The notes under the pieces: model-generated
The model's input: the letters and a program-made list of their open reading frames with translations, nothing else
What the model was told of the DNA's origin: nothing
The model's database searches: none
Source of the DNA: Thermomonas fusca DSM 15424
GTDB taxonomy: Bacteria > Pseudomonadota > Gammaproteobacteria > Xanthomonadales > Xanthomonadaceae
Direction of reading: 5' to 3'
Assembly: GCF_000423885.1 (NCBI RefSeq)
Contig: NZ_AUIV01000009.1
Span: forward strand, 62,001-126,000
DNA: 64,000 nt
Position numbers and translations under genes: made by a program
Part shown: in pieces, positions 44,738 through 53,196 of the stretch
Position numbering within the stretch: position 1 is the stretch's first letter
Layout: each line of letters opens with the position of its first letter

Positions 44738-46801
44738 ATGAAGCTCCGCCACGCCCTTCTTCCGCTCGCCCTCGCCCTGTCGCTGCCCACCGCCGCGAAC
44801 GCCGCCCAGCGCGGCTTCGAAGTGCGCGACATGGCCTACATGGACCGCCATTCCGCGCCCACGCTGTCGCCGGACGGCCGCGTGCTGGTGTTCGCCAAGC
44901 GCGTGGTCGACAAGCAGGCCAACAAATCGGCGACCACGCTGTGGATGCGCAACCTGGTCACGCGCGACAACGCGCCGCCCAGGCAGGTGTCGCCGGAAGG
45001 CTGGAACGTGAACTCGCCGGCGTTCTCGGCGGACGGCAGGACGCTGTATTTCATGAGCGCGAAGTCGGGTTCGATGCAGCTCTACGCCATGCCGGCCAAC
45101 GGCGGCGCGGCCAAGCGGCTGACCGACTTCGCCATTGACGTGGATGGCTACAAGCTCTCTCCCGACGGCAGGCAGGTGGCGCTGGCGTTCGCGGTGTTCC
45201 CGGACTGCAAGGCCGACCTCGCCTGCACGAAGAAGAAGCTCGATGACGAGGCGGCGCGCAAGAGCACCGGCCTGCTGTTCGACCGGATGTTCATCCGCCA
45301 CTGGGACGCGTGGAACGACGGCCGCCTGAACCGCGTGTTCGCGGCGACGCTGGGCGAGGGCATGCTGACCTCGGCGACGCTGCTGAGCGGCGACGTCCAC
45401 GGCGACATCCCGTCCAAGCCGTTCGGCGACCTGTCCGATTTCGCGTGGTCGCCCGACGGCAAGTCGGTGGCGATGAGCGTGCGTCAGTCGAACCGCGAGG
45501 AGCCGTGGAGCACCAACTTCGACCTCTGGCTGGTCAATGCCGACGGCAGCGGCGCACGCAACCTGACCGCTGCCAACAAGGCCTGGGACGCCGGCCCGGT
45601 GTTTTCTGCCGACGGCAAGACCCTGTACTACCGCGCGATGGCGCGCCCGGGCTTCGAGGCCGACCGCTTCGCGCTGATGGCGATGGACATCGCCACCGGT
45701 AAGGCGAAGGAGATCGCGCCGCGCTGGGATGCCTCCGCAGACGGCATCACCCTGTCCGCCGACGGCAAATGGATCTACACCACCGCGCAGGAGCTGGGCC
45801 AGCATCCGCTGTTCCGCGTCTCGCTGGCCAATGGAGAGGTAGAGGGCGTGGTGAAGGACGGCAGCGTTTCGGCCTTCGACCTGGCCGGACCCACGTTGGC
45901 GTTCTCGCGCAACACGCTGAAGACCGGCGATGTCATCGCCACCACCAGCGCCGACGGCAAGGTGCCGATCCGCGCGATCACCCCGTCGGCCTCGCAGATG
46001 CTGCCGGACGTGGCCTGGGGCGACTTTGAGCAGTTCAACTTCATCGGCTGGAACGGCGAAACCGTGCATGGCTACGTGGTCAAGCCGTGGAACTTTGAAC
46101 CCGGCAAGAAATACCCGGTCGCCTTCTTGATCCACGGCGGTCCGCAGGGCAGCTTCGGCAACGGCTGGAGCTACCGCTGGAACCCGCAGACCTACGCGGG
46201 CCAGGGCTACGCGGTGGTGATGATCGACTTCCATGGCAGCACCGGCTACGGCCAGAAGTTCACCGACGCGATCAGCGGCCACTGGGGCGACCGCCCGCTG
46301 GAAGATCTGCAGAAGGGGTGGGCCGCGGCGCAGCAGAAGTACGCATTCCTCGACGGCGACAAGGCCTGCGCGCTCGGCGCCAGCTACGGCGGCTTCATGG
46401 TCAACTGGATCGCTGGCAACTGGACGCAGCCGTGGAAGTGCCTGGTCAGCCACGACGGCGTGTTCGAGAACAACGCCATGGGCTACGCCACCGAGGAGCT
46501 TTGGTTCAGCGAGTGGGAGAACGGCGGCACGCCGTATGACAACCCCGCCAGCTACCAGAAGTTCAACCCGGCCAACCATGTCGCCAACTTCAAGGTGCCG
46601 ATGCTGGTGATCCACGGCCAGCAGGACTTCCGCATCCCGGTGGAGCAGGGCATCGCGCTGTTCACCGCCAACCAGCGCAAGGGCGTGGCGTCGCAGTTCC
46701 TGTACTTCCCGGACGAGAACCACTGGGTGCTGAAGCCGCAGAACAGCGTGCAGTGGCACGACACGGTCAACGCCTGGCTGAAGCAGCACATCGGCCAGTA
46801 A
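44738..46801 (+). CDS. S9-family prolyl oligopeptidase-type peptidase
   Basis: This 687-residue periplasmic peptidase has a signal peptide MKLRHALLPLALALSLPTAANA, a beta-propeller region with repeats such as SPDGR and SADGKTLYY, and a C-terminal alpha/beta-hydrolase domain. The catalytic Ser lies in GASYGGFMVNWIAG, Asp in HGQQDFRIPVEQG and His in FPDENHWVLKP. The family includes dipeptidyl- and acylaminoacyl-peptidases. It follows the OPT transporter on the same strand. Confidence 0.95.
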   Translation: MKLRHALLPLALALSLPTAANAAQRGFEVRDMAYMDRHSAPTLSPDGRVLVFAKRVVDKQANKSATTLWMRNLVTRDNAPPRQVSPEGWNVNSPAFSADGRTLYFMSAKSGSMQLYAMPANGGAAKRLTDFAIDVDGYKLSPDGRQVALAFAVFPDCKADLACTKKKLDDEAARKSTGLLFDRMFIRHWDAWNDGRLNRVFAATLGEGMLTSATLLSGDVHGDIPSKPFGDLSDFAWSPDGKSVAMSVRQSNREEPWSTNFDLWLVNADGSGARNLTAANKAWDAGPVFSADGKTLYYRAMARPGFEADRFALMAMDIATGKAKEIAPRWDASADGITLSADGKWIYTTAQELGQHPLFRVSLANGEVEGVVKDGSVSAFDLAGPTLAFSRNTLKTGDVIATTSADGKVPIRAITPSASQMLPDVAWGDFEQFNFIGWNGETVHGYVVKPWNFEPGKKYPVAFLIHGGPQGSFGNGWSYRWNPQTYAGQGYAVVMIDFHGSTGYGQKFTDAISGHWGDRPLEDLQKGWAAAQQKYAFLDGDKACALGASYGGFMVNWIAGNWTQPWKCLVSHDGVFENNAMGYATEELWFSEWENGGTPYDNPASYQKFNPANHVANFKVPMLVIHGQQDFRIPVEQGIALFTANQRKGVASQFLYFPDENHWVLKPQNSVQWHDTVNAWLKQHIGQ

Positions 46802-46925
46802 AACGGCAACAGCACAAGGGCCGGGTTCGCCGCAGCGGCGTGCCCGGGCCATCCACACCCGCGCACGACAGGCGTGGCGGCAGCGGCGAGCTGGTGCCGC
46901 AGGCAACCCACAGGAAATCCAAGGC

Positions 46926-48179
46926 ATGACGGCAGCGGTACTCCCCGCCCCCTTGATCGACAACGACATCGTCATTTTCGGGCTGATCGCAGGCACGCTG
47001 GGCCTGGTGTTCTGGACCGCGTCCAGGCCGGGCGGCTGGCAGCGCTTCTACAACATCGTGCCGCCGCTGCTGCTGTGCTACCTGTTGCCGGGCATCTACA
47101 ACTCGGTCGGCCTGATCGACGGCGCCAACAGCCAGCTCTACAACCCGGTTGCCAGCCGGGTGCTGCTGCCGGCGGCGCTGGTGCTGCTGACCCTGTCGGT
47201 GGACCTGAAGGCGATCCTGCGGCTTGGGCCCAAGCTGCTGGCGATGTACGCGGCAACCTCGGCCAGCATCATGCTGGGTGCGGTGCTGTCGTTCCTGGCG
47301 ATGCGCGCGATCGCGCCGGAAACCATGGCAGGCGACACCTGGGCCGGGATGGCGGCGCTGGCCGGCAGCTGGATCGGCGGCGGCGCCAACATGATGGCGA
47401 TGAAGGAGATCTTCGACGTCGACGCCACCACCTTCGGCCAGTTCGCGGTGGTCGACGTGGGCGTGGGCTATGCCTGGATGGCGCTGCTGCTGTTCATGGC
47501 GCAGCGCGCCGCGCGCATCGACGCCCGCAGCGGCGCCGACACCACTGCGCTGGACGACCTGAAGCAGCGGGTGGAGGCCTATCGCGCGCAGCACGAGCGG
47601 ATCCCGACCCTGGCCGACATGATGGTGATCGTGGGCATCGCCTTCGGCGCGGTCGGGCTGGCGCACGCGTTGGCCGGCCCGCTGTCGGCGTGGTTCGGCG
47701 CCAACGTCGGCTGGGCCCATACGGTCAGCCTGGACCAGCCGTTCGTGTGGATCATCGGGCTGTGCACCATGGCCGGCCTGGGCCTCAGCTTCACCCGCGC
47801 GCGCGCGCTGGAAGGCGCAGGCGCGTCGACCATCGGCACCTTGTTGCTGTATTTCCTCATTGCCGCGATCGGCATGCAGATGGAAATCGGCGCGCTATTC
47901 GACAAGCCGCTGCTGTTCCTGCTCGGTGTGGTCTGGCTGGGCATCCACATCGTCCTGCTGTGGCTGGTCGGGCGGTTGCTGAACGTGCCGTTCTTCTATT
48001 TCGCGATCGGCTCGCAGAGCCATATCGGCGGCCCGGCCAGTGCGCCGGTGGTGGCCTCGGCCTTCCATCGCTCGCTGGCGCCGGTGGGCGCGCTGCTGGG
48101 CACGCTGGGCTATGCCACCGGCACCGTGCTGGCCTATTTCACCGGGCTGATGCTGCGCGCGCTGGCCGGCGCCGGCTGA
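46926..48179 (+). CDS. DUF819-family membrane protein
   Basis: This 417-residue protein has about 11 hydrophobic helices. MAALAGSWIGGGANMMAMKE and GSQSHIGGPASAPVVASAFH form the paired inverted Gly-rich segments typical of DUF819 (YjcL-like) proteins, which look like transporters of unknown substrate. The ATG at 46926 follows an AGGAAA sequence. It lies 124 nt after the S9 peptidase and 51 nt before a small Arg-rich gene. Confidence 0.9.
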   Translation: MTAAVLPAPLIDNDIVIFGLIAGTLGLVFWTASRPGGWQRFYNIVPPLLLCYLLPGIYNSVGLIDGANSQLYNPVASRVLLPAALVLLTLSVDLKAILRLGPKLLAMYAATSASIMLGAVLSFLAMRAIAPETMAGDTWAGMAALAGSWIGGGANMMAMKEIFDVDATTFGQFAVVDVGVGYAWMALLLFMAQRAARIDARSGADTTALDDLKQRVEAYRAQHERIPTLADMMVIVGIAFGAVGLAHALAGPLSAWFGANVGWAHTVSLDQPFVWIIGLCTMAGLGLSFTRARALEGAGASTIGTLLLYFLIAAIGMQMEIGALFDKPLLFLLGVVWLGIHIVLLWLVGRLLNVPFFYFAIGSQSHIGGPASAPVVASAFHRSLAPVGALLGTLGYATGTVLAYFTGLMLRALAGAG

Positions 48180-48230
48180 AAACTTCGTTGCCCGTCATGG
48201 GGGCGGCTGTACCGCCCGGGAGAGAGGCCG

Positions 48231-48410
48231 ATGTTTCATTCCAGGGAACCACAGTACCGCGTCGGCTACACCGGCCCGGAGCGCCGTCGTGGCGAACGCC
48301 GTATCAACGCCGAGCGTCGGGAGATGATCCGTTTCGACCTTGATCGCGGCGAGCGGCGCAGCGGCAAGGATCGTCGCCACCATGGCTGGGACTCGGCCCC
48401 CTCGCGCTAG
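48231..48410 (+). CDS. Small arginine-rich protein (59 residues)
   Basis: A short frame of 59 residues starts at ATG 48231 behind a strong ribosome-binding site GGGAGAGAGG (48219-48228). The protein repeats an ERRxGxRR pattern: GPERRRGERR, NAERREMIRFDLDRGERR and GKDRRHH. About a third of residues are Arg or Lys, alternating with Glu/Asp, so it is charged but not simply basic. No family is firmly recognised. Its TAG stop shares CTAG with the TAG of the convergent corA gene. Confidence 0.7.
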   Translation: MFHSREPQYRVGYTGPERRRGERRINAERREMIRFDLDRGERRSGKDRRHHGWDSAPSR

Positions 48411-49402
48411 AGCCAGCCGATCCGGCGCAGGTAGCGGTACAGCAGCACGCAGAACAGCGCCACCACGCCGATCAGCACCGGATAGGCGTAGCGGCCCTGC
48501 AGCTCCGGCATGTGCTGGAAATTCATCCCGTACCAGCTGGCGATGAGCGTCGGCGCGGCCAGCAGGCCGGCCCAGCCGGCCAGCTTCTTGACGATCTCGC
48601 CCTGCGCCACGGTGACCAGCGAGAGGTTAACGTTCATCGCCGCCGCCACCATCTCGCGCAGGGTGTCGATGCTGTCGCCAACGCGCGCGGCGTGGTCCAG
48701 CACGTCGCGGAAATAGGGCTTCACGTCGTCGGGGATGGCGAATACCGGCGTGCGGATCAGCTGCGACAGGATGTCCTGCATCGGCGCCACCGACAGCCGC
48801 ATCTGGGTCAGTTCCTTGCGCAGCGCATACAGGCGCTTGATGGTGCCGCGCTTGTAGCTTTCGGCGAACACGTCCTGCTCCAGCGCGTCCAGCTCGGCCT
48901 CGAAGTCGGAGACGATCGGCTGGTAGTTGTCGACGATGAAGTCGAGCACCGCGTGCAGGGCGATGCTGGGTCCGTGCGCCAACACCTCCGGCTCGCGCTC
49001 GAGCCGCTGCCGCACCGGCGCAAAGCTGAGGGAGGCGCCGTGCCGCACCGTCATCAGGAAGCGCGGGCCGATGAAGACGTGGGTCTCGCCGAAGCGCACA
49101 TGGCCATCGATCCGCTGCGCGGTATGCGCGGCGATGAACAGGGTGCTGCCGTAGGGTTCCAGCTTGGGCCGCTGGTGCGCGTGATGGGCGTCTTCCACCG
49201 CCAGATCGTGCAGGGCGAATTCTTCCTGCATCGTGTCCAGCAGCGATTCCTCGGGTTCGTACAGGCCCACCCAGACGAAGCTGCCGTCGTCGATGGCGAG
49301 CACGTCGCTGATCTGTTCGATGCTGATTTCGCGGCGTTGGCCGCTGCGGTCGTAGGCGGCGCAGTTGACCACGCAGGCGGGTTGGAGGGGCGGGCTGCTC
49401 AT
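48407..49402 (-). CDS. corA: CorA-family magnesium/cobalt transporter
   Basis: This 331-residue pentameric channel family member has a large cytoplasmic N-terminal domain (VEDAHHAHQRPKLEPYG) and two C-terminal helices with the selectivity motif YGMNF. It ends RRIGWL. ATG 49402 is preferred over 49447, which would overlap the upstream DUF4105 gene. Its stop overlaps the stop of the small Arg-rich gene. Confidence 0.95.
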   Translation of the reverse strand: MSSPPLQPACVVNCAAYDRSGQRREISIEQISDVLAIDDGSFVWVGLYEPEESLLDTMQEEFALHDLAVEDAHHAHQRPKLEPYGSTLFIAAHTAQRIDGHVRFGETHVFIGPRFLMTVRHGASLSFAPVRQRLEREPEVLAHGPSIALHAVLDFIVDNYQPIVSDFEAELDALEQDVFAESYKRGTIKRLYALRKELTQMRLSVAPMQDILSQLIRTPVFAIPDDVKPYFRDVLDHAARVGDSIDTLREMVAAAMNVNLSLVTVAQGEIVKKLAGWAGLLAAPTLIASWYGMNFQHMPELQGRYAYPVLIGVVALFCVLLYRYLRRIGWL

Positions 49403-49433
49403 CGCCGCATCCTGCCTGCGCGGATCCGGGCCA

Positions 49434-50618
49434 TCAAGCGCGGACAAGACGCGACCACAGCCGTGCGAACGCCAGATGCAGCGGCAGCAGCAGGGCGATC
49501 CAGTGGCCGTTGCGCTGTGGCACCGCCTGCAGCCACAGCGGCAGGCAGGCCAGTGCCGCCAGCACCGCCACCGCCAGCAGCAGCGCGCGGAAGCGCGGCG
49601 AAGGCAGGCGCCCGCGCAGCAGCGCCCAGGCCCCCGGCAGCAGCAGCAGGCACAGCGGGTTCATCAGCAGCAGGTTGCGGTTGGCCCACAGCGCGCGGTG
49701 TTCGGTAAACGCCCAGCTCAGCGCCAGCACCGCGCCAAGCAATCCGCACAGCAGCCAGAACCCGCCGGCCAGTCCCGCCAGCGTGCGCGGGTAGCGCCGC
49801 CCGAGGCCCAACACGAGCAGCGCCAGACTCGCGCCCACCAGCAGCCACGGCCACAGCGGCAGGGCCTGTTCGACCGGTTCGGCGGTCTGCCCCTGCGGCA
49901 ACAGCTCGATTTCTGCCGCCACCAGCGGGCGGCCGTCGGCGCGGGTCACCTTGCGTAGGTCGTCGGCCAGTCGGCGCGGCAGGAAGCCTTGCTCCCAGCG
50001 GGTCAGCGCGCGGTCGCCGAACGGCCCGATGGCGATGTCGAAACCCAGCCACATCAACGGCGCCGGCGCGGCCAGCCGCAGCGATTCGCTGCGGTAGGTG
50101 TCGCCGCTGGAGCGCCCTTCCAGCTGCCTGCGCAGGCGTCCGTCCAGCGCACGGTCGAGTGCGTCGCGCACGCGGGTGGCGCAGTTGTCGGTGTAGTAAT
50201 CGTAGCGGTAGCGCGCGTTCTCGGGCCTGGCGTTCTCGGCCAGGTCGGCGGCCAGCCGGCGCGCCTGTGCGGGCTCGAGATCCAGCCATTGCAGGCTCGC
50301 GCCGCGGCCGACCTCGCGGTAATAGGCCAAGTCTTCTTCCAGCGGCAGCGCCACCAGCAGATAGCGCATCTCGCCTTTGGCGAAGCGTTGGGCGAAGCCG
50401 TCCTCCTGCAGGTCGAAGAAGCCGAAGTTGTAGCTGACCGGTCCGGGCTGCGCGGGGTCGTCGACCACGATGGCGTCGTGGCCGAAACGCTCCCAGAAGA
50501 TATCGCCGGGACCCATCGTCACCACGCCGATGCGCGGGGTAGGGGGCGTCTGCGCCAGTGCGTTGCCGGCAAGGCAGGCGAAAAGAACGGCGGCCAACAG
50601 CAGCCTGGCGATCCCCAT
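49434..50618 (-). CDS. DUF4105-containing membrane protein
   Basis: This 394-residue protein has a signal peptide (MGIARLLLAAVLFACLAGNALA), a periplasmic DUF4105 domain with FGHDAIVVDD and YDYYTDNCATRVRDALD (Cys and His that would suit a NlpC/P60-like hydrolase site), and about five C-terminal transmembrane helices. The function is unknown. It lies 40 nt after ybeX and 31 nt before corA on the same strand. Confidence 0.88.
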   Translation of the reverse strand: MGIARLLLAAVLFACLAGNALAQTPPTPRIGVVTMGPGDIFWERFGHDAIVVDDPAQPGPVSYNFGFFDLQEDGFAQRFAKGEMRYLLVALPLEEDLAYYREVGRGASLQWLDLEPAQARRLAADLAENARPENARYRYDYYTDNCATRVRDALDRALDGRLRRQLEGRSSGDTYRSESLRLAAPAPLMWLGFDIAIGPFGDRALTRWEQGFLPRRLADDLRKVTRADGRPLVAAEIELLPQGQTAEPVEQALPLWPWLLVGASLALLVLGLGRRYPRTLAGLAGGFWLLCGLLGAVLALSWAFTEHRALWANRNLLLMNPLCLLLLPGAWALLRGRLPSPRFRALLLAVAVLAALACLPLWLQAVPQRNGHWIALLLPLHLAFARLWSRLVRA

Positions 50619-50658
50619 CCTCAGGTGCGCCGATCCCGCCATCGCGGGAGCGGTCACG

Positions 50659-51537
50659 CTACGGTTCCGCATGCACGCCCACGTGCAGCGCCAGCAGCCG
50701 GCGCGCGTCGGCGCGGGCCACCCGGAATGTGAAGCGGCCGAGGGTCAGCTCCTCGCCGGCTTCCGGCAGGTGGCCGATGGCGGCGGTGAGCAGGCCGCCG
50801 ATGGTGTCGTACTCGTCCTCGGCGAAGTCGGCGCCGAAACGCTCGTTGAAATCGTCGATCGGGGTCAGCGCATCGACCACGAACTGGCCGTCGGCCTGCG
50901 CCGCGATCAATACGCCCTCGTCGGCGGCATCGTCGTGCTCGTCGTCGATGTCGCCGACGATCTGCTCCAGCACGTCCTCGATGGTGACCAGCCCGGCCAC
51001 GCCGCCGTATTCGTCGATCACGATGGCCATGTGGTTGCGCGACTGGCGGAACTCGCGCAGCAGCACGTTGAGGTTCTTGGATTCCGGAATCAGCACCACC
51101 GGGCGCAGCAGCTCGTGGATGCTGGCAGGGCCGTTGTCGGTCACTACCCCGCGCAGCAGATCCTTGGCCAGCAGGATGCCGAGGATCTCGTCCTTGTCCT
51201 CGCCGTGCACCGGGAAGCGCGAGTGGCCGGATTCCACCACCTGACTCATCAGGTCGAGGAACTTGCCGTCCGCCGGCAGCGCCACCATCTGAGAGCGCGA
51301 CACCATCACGTCGCCCACGGTCATGTCGGCGATGTTCACTGCGCCTTCCATCATCCGCAGGGTATCGGGGCCGATCAGGCCATCGGCCTGCACGTCGCGC
51401 AGCAACTCGATCAGGTCCTCGCGGCTGGTCGGCTCGCCGGACAGCGCCGCACTGATGCGCTCCAGCCAGGACCGGTGCGGTTTTTCGGCGGGTTTTTCTT
51501 CAGAGTCGGCCGGGAGCCGACTGTCGTCCTCGGACAT
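50659..51537 (-). CDS. ybeX: CBS/CorC-domain protein YbeX
   Basis: This 292-residue soluble protein has two CBS domains (MVSRSQMVALPADGKFLDL, later MAIVIDEYGGVAGLVTIEDV) and a C-terminal CorC_HlyC domain, without the membrane domain of the other CorC-like gene in this window. In gammaproteobacteria it sits beside ybeY and phoH as here and has been linked to ribosome metabolism and magnesium efflux. Confidence 0.93.
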   Translation of the reverse strand: MSEDDSRLPADSEEKPAEKPHRSWLERISAALSGEPTSREDLIELLRDVQADGLIGPDTLRMMEGAVNIADMTVGDVMVSRSQMVALPADGKFLDLMSQVVESGHSRFPVHGEDKDEILGILLAKDLLRGVVTDNGPASIHELLRPVVLIPESKNLNVLLREFRQSRNHMAIVIDEYGGVAGLVTIEDVLEQIVGDIDDEHDDAADEGVLIAAQADGQFVVDALTPIDDFNERFGADFAEDEYDTIGGLLTAAIGHLPEAGEELTLGRFTFRVARADARRLLALHVGVHAEP

Positions 51538-51612
51538 GGGGCGTGGGGGCCTCGTGGTTGCAACGGTGGGGAGTCTAGCGAATCCGCGTGGAAGCGGCAG
51601 GAACGGTGCGTT

Positions 51613-52095
51613 TCAGGCGTCGAGGTAGGGATCGGGCAGGCCCAGGCCGGCCAGGATCTCGCGCTCCAGTTGCTCCATCGCCTCGGCTTCCTGCGCGTCC
51701 TCGTGGTCCCAACCCAGCAGGTGCAGGCAGCCGTGTACGGTCAGGTGGGCGTAATGCGCGCCCAGCGGCTTGCGTTGTTCCTGTGCTTCGCGGGCCACCA
51801 CCGGCGCGCACAGCACCAGATCGCCCAGCAGCGGCAGCCTGACGCCTTTCGGCAGGCCTTCCGGCAGCTCCGCCGGGAAGCTGAGCACGTTGGTGGCGTA
51901 ATCCTTGCCGCGATAGTGGTGGTTGAGCGCGCGGCCTTCCTTTTCGTCGACGATGCGGATGGCCAGGTCGGCCTCGCGGATGCGGCCTTCCAGCGCAGCC
52001 GCCACCCATTTGCGGAAGCTCACCGCGGCAGGCACGCCGGCGCGCGGCGCGGCATAGCCGACGGCGACATCGAGACGGATCGGGCCCTTGGTCAT
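51613..52095 (-). CDS. ybeY: Endoribonuclease YbeY
   Basis: This 160-residue metal-dependent RNase acts in 16S rRNA 3' maturation and ribosome quality control. It shows the conserved Arg in IRIVDEKEGRALNHHYRGKDYATN and the zinc motif HGCLHLLGWDHE (H-x3-H-x5-H). It is 9 nt after phoH and 75 nt before ybeX on the minus strand. Confidence 0.96.
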   Translation of the reverse strand: MTKGPIRLDVAVGYAAPRAGVPAAVSFRKWVAAALEGRIREADLAIRIVDEKEGRALNHHYRGKDYATNVLSFPAELPEGLPKGVRLPLLGDLVLCAPVVAREAQEQRKPLGAHYAHLTVHGCLHLLGWDHEDAQEAEAMEQLEREILAGLGLPDPYLDA

Positions 52096-52104
52096 GGGCG
52101 CATC

Positions 52105-53082
52105 CTACGCCTGTCCGTTGCCGGCATCGCGCGCCTCGTAGGCGTTGACGATGCGCGCCACCAGCGGGTGCCGAACCACGTCGCGCGCCTCGAAGAAAGT
52201 GAAGCTCACCCCCTCGACGCCGCGCAGCACCTCCACCGCGTCCTTGAGGCCGGATTTCTGGTGCTTGGGCAGGTCGATCTGGGTCAGGTCGCCGGTGATG
52301 ACCGCGGTGCTGCCGAAGCCCAGCCGGGTCAGGAACATCTTCATCTGCTCGATGCTGGTGTTCTGCGCCTCGTCGAGGATCACGAAGGCATCGTTCAGGG
52401 TGCGTCCGCGCATGTAGGCCAGCGGCGCGATCTCGATGACGTTGCGCTCCAGCAGCCGCGCCACCTTTTCCACCCCCAGCATTTCGTAGAGGGCGTCGTA
52501 CAGCGGGCGCAGATAGGGGTCGACCTTCTGGGTCAGGTCGCCGGGCAGGAAGCCGAGCTTCTCGCCGGCCTCCACCGCCGGCCGCACCAGGATCAGCCGC
52601 TGCACCCGCGACTGGTTGAGCGCATCCACCGCCATCGCCACGGCGAGGAAGGTCTTGCCGGTGCCGGCCGGGCCGATGCCGAAGTTGATGTCATGGCTGG
52701 CGATTTCGTGCAGGTACCTGCGCTGGTTGGCGCCGCGCCCGCGCAGGGTGCCGCGCTTGACCCGCACCGCGATGTCTTCCGGCGTCTGGCTTGCGGGGGC
52801 CGCGGGTGCGGGTTCGTCACCCGCGAACGCGCCCAGCCGCAGGTGCACGGCGTGTTCGTCAAGCGGCTCGTCCGCGGCGTCCTCGTAGAGCTGGCGCAGG
52901 AACGATTCAGCGCGCGCGGCGGCGTCGGCATCGTCCGCTTCAATGCGGAACACGCCGCCGCGATTGGCGATGGCAACGCCAAGGCGCAGCTCGATCAGGC
53001 GCAGGTGGGCGTCGAACGGCCCGCTCAGGTTGGCCAGACGCTCGATGTCGTCAGGCTCGAGGCTGAATTCGCGATGTGGCAT
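52105..53082 (-). CDS. ybeZ: PhoH-like ATPase (YbeZ)
   Basis: This 325-residue protein has an N-terminal KH-like region and a P-loop NTPase domain with GPAGTGKTFLAVAMAVDAL and Walker B FVILDEAQNTS, followed by ITGDLTQIDLP. It partners YbeY. An Ala/Pro linker (PAPAAPASQTPE) separates the domains. ATG 53082 (MPHREFSLEPDD) is the family start. Confidence 0.95.
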   Translation of the reverse strand: MPHREFSLEPDDIERLANLSGPFDAHLRLIELRLGVAIANRGGVFRIEADDADAAARAESFLRQLYEDAADEPLDEHAVHLRLGAFAGDEPAPAAPASQTPEDIAVRVKRGTLRGRGANQRRYLHEIASHDINFGIGPAGTGKTFLAVAMAVDALNQSRVQRLILVRPAVEAGEKLGFLPGDLTQKVDPYLRPLYDALYEMLGVEKVARLLERNVIEIAPLAYMRGRTLNDAFVILDEAQNTSIEQMKMFLTRLGFGSTAVITGDLTQIDLPKHQKSGLKDAVEVLRGVEGVSFTFFEARDVVRHPLVARIVNAYEARDAGNGQA

Positions 53083-53196
53083 AGACCGGGCAGGGTAGCG
53101 CGACCGGCGCCCGCCCGCCACGTTGCGGCAGCGCGGCTTGCCTCGCGCCGGCGGCTTGCCGCATTGTTGCAGGACTGTTTTTACCCGGGAATCAAG

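Noticed and set aside
46810..46850. GC-rich imperfect hairpin after the S9 peptidase
   Set aside because: Mismatched stem and no T-run; not convincing as a terminator.
40502..46996. A 2164-codon open frame on the minus strand
   Set aside because: Only 40502-42511 is real (M13 peptidase with its own signal peptide). The rest is antisense to clear OPT and S9 genes and has low-complexity Arg/His/Gln composition typical of GC-rich shadow frames.
50470..53196. Upstream extension of the amidohydrolase frame over about 2.7 kb
   Set aside because: It is antisense to DUF4105, ybeX, ybeY and phoH and lacks domain signals. The signal peptide starts at 53197.
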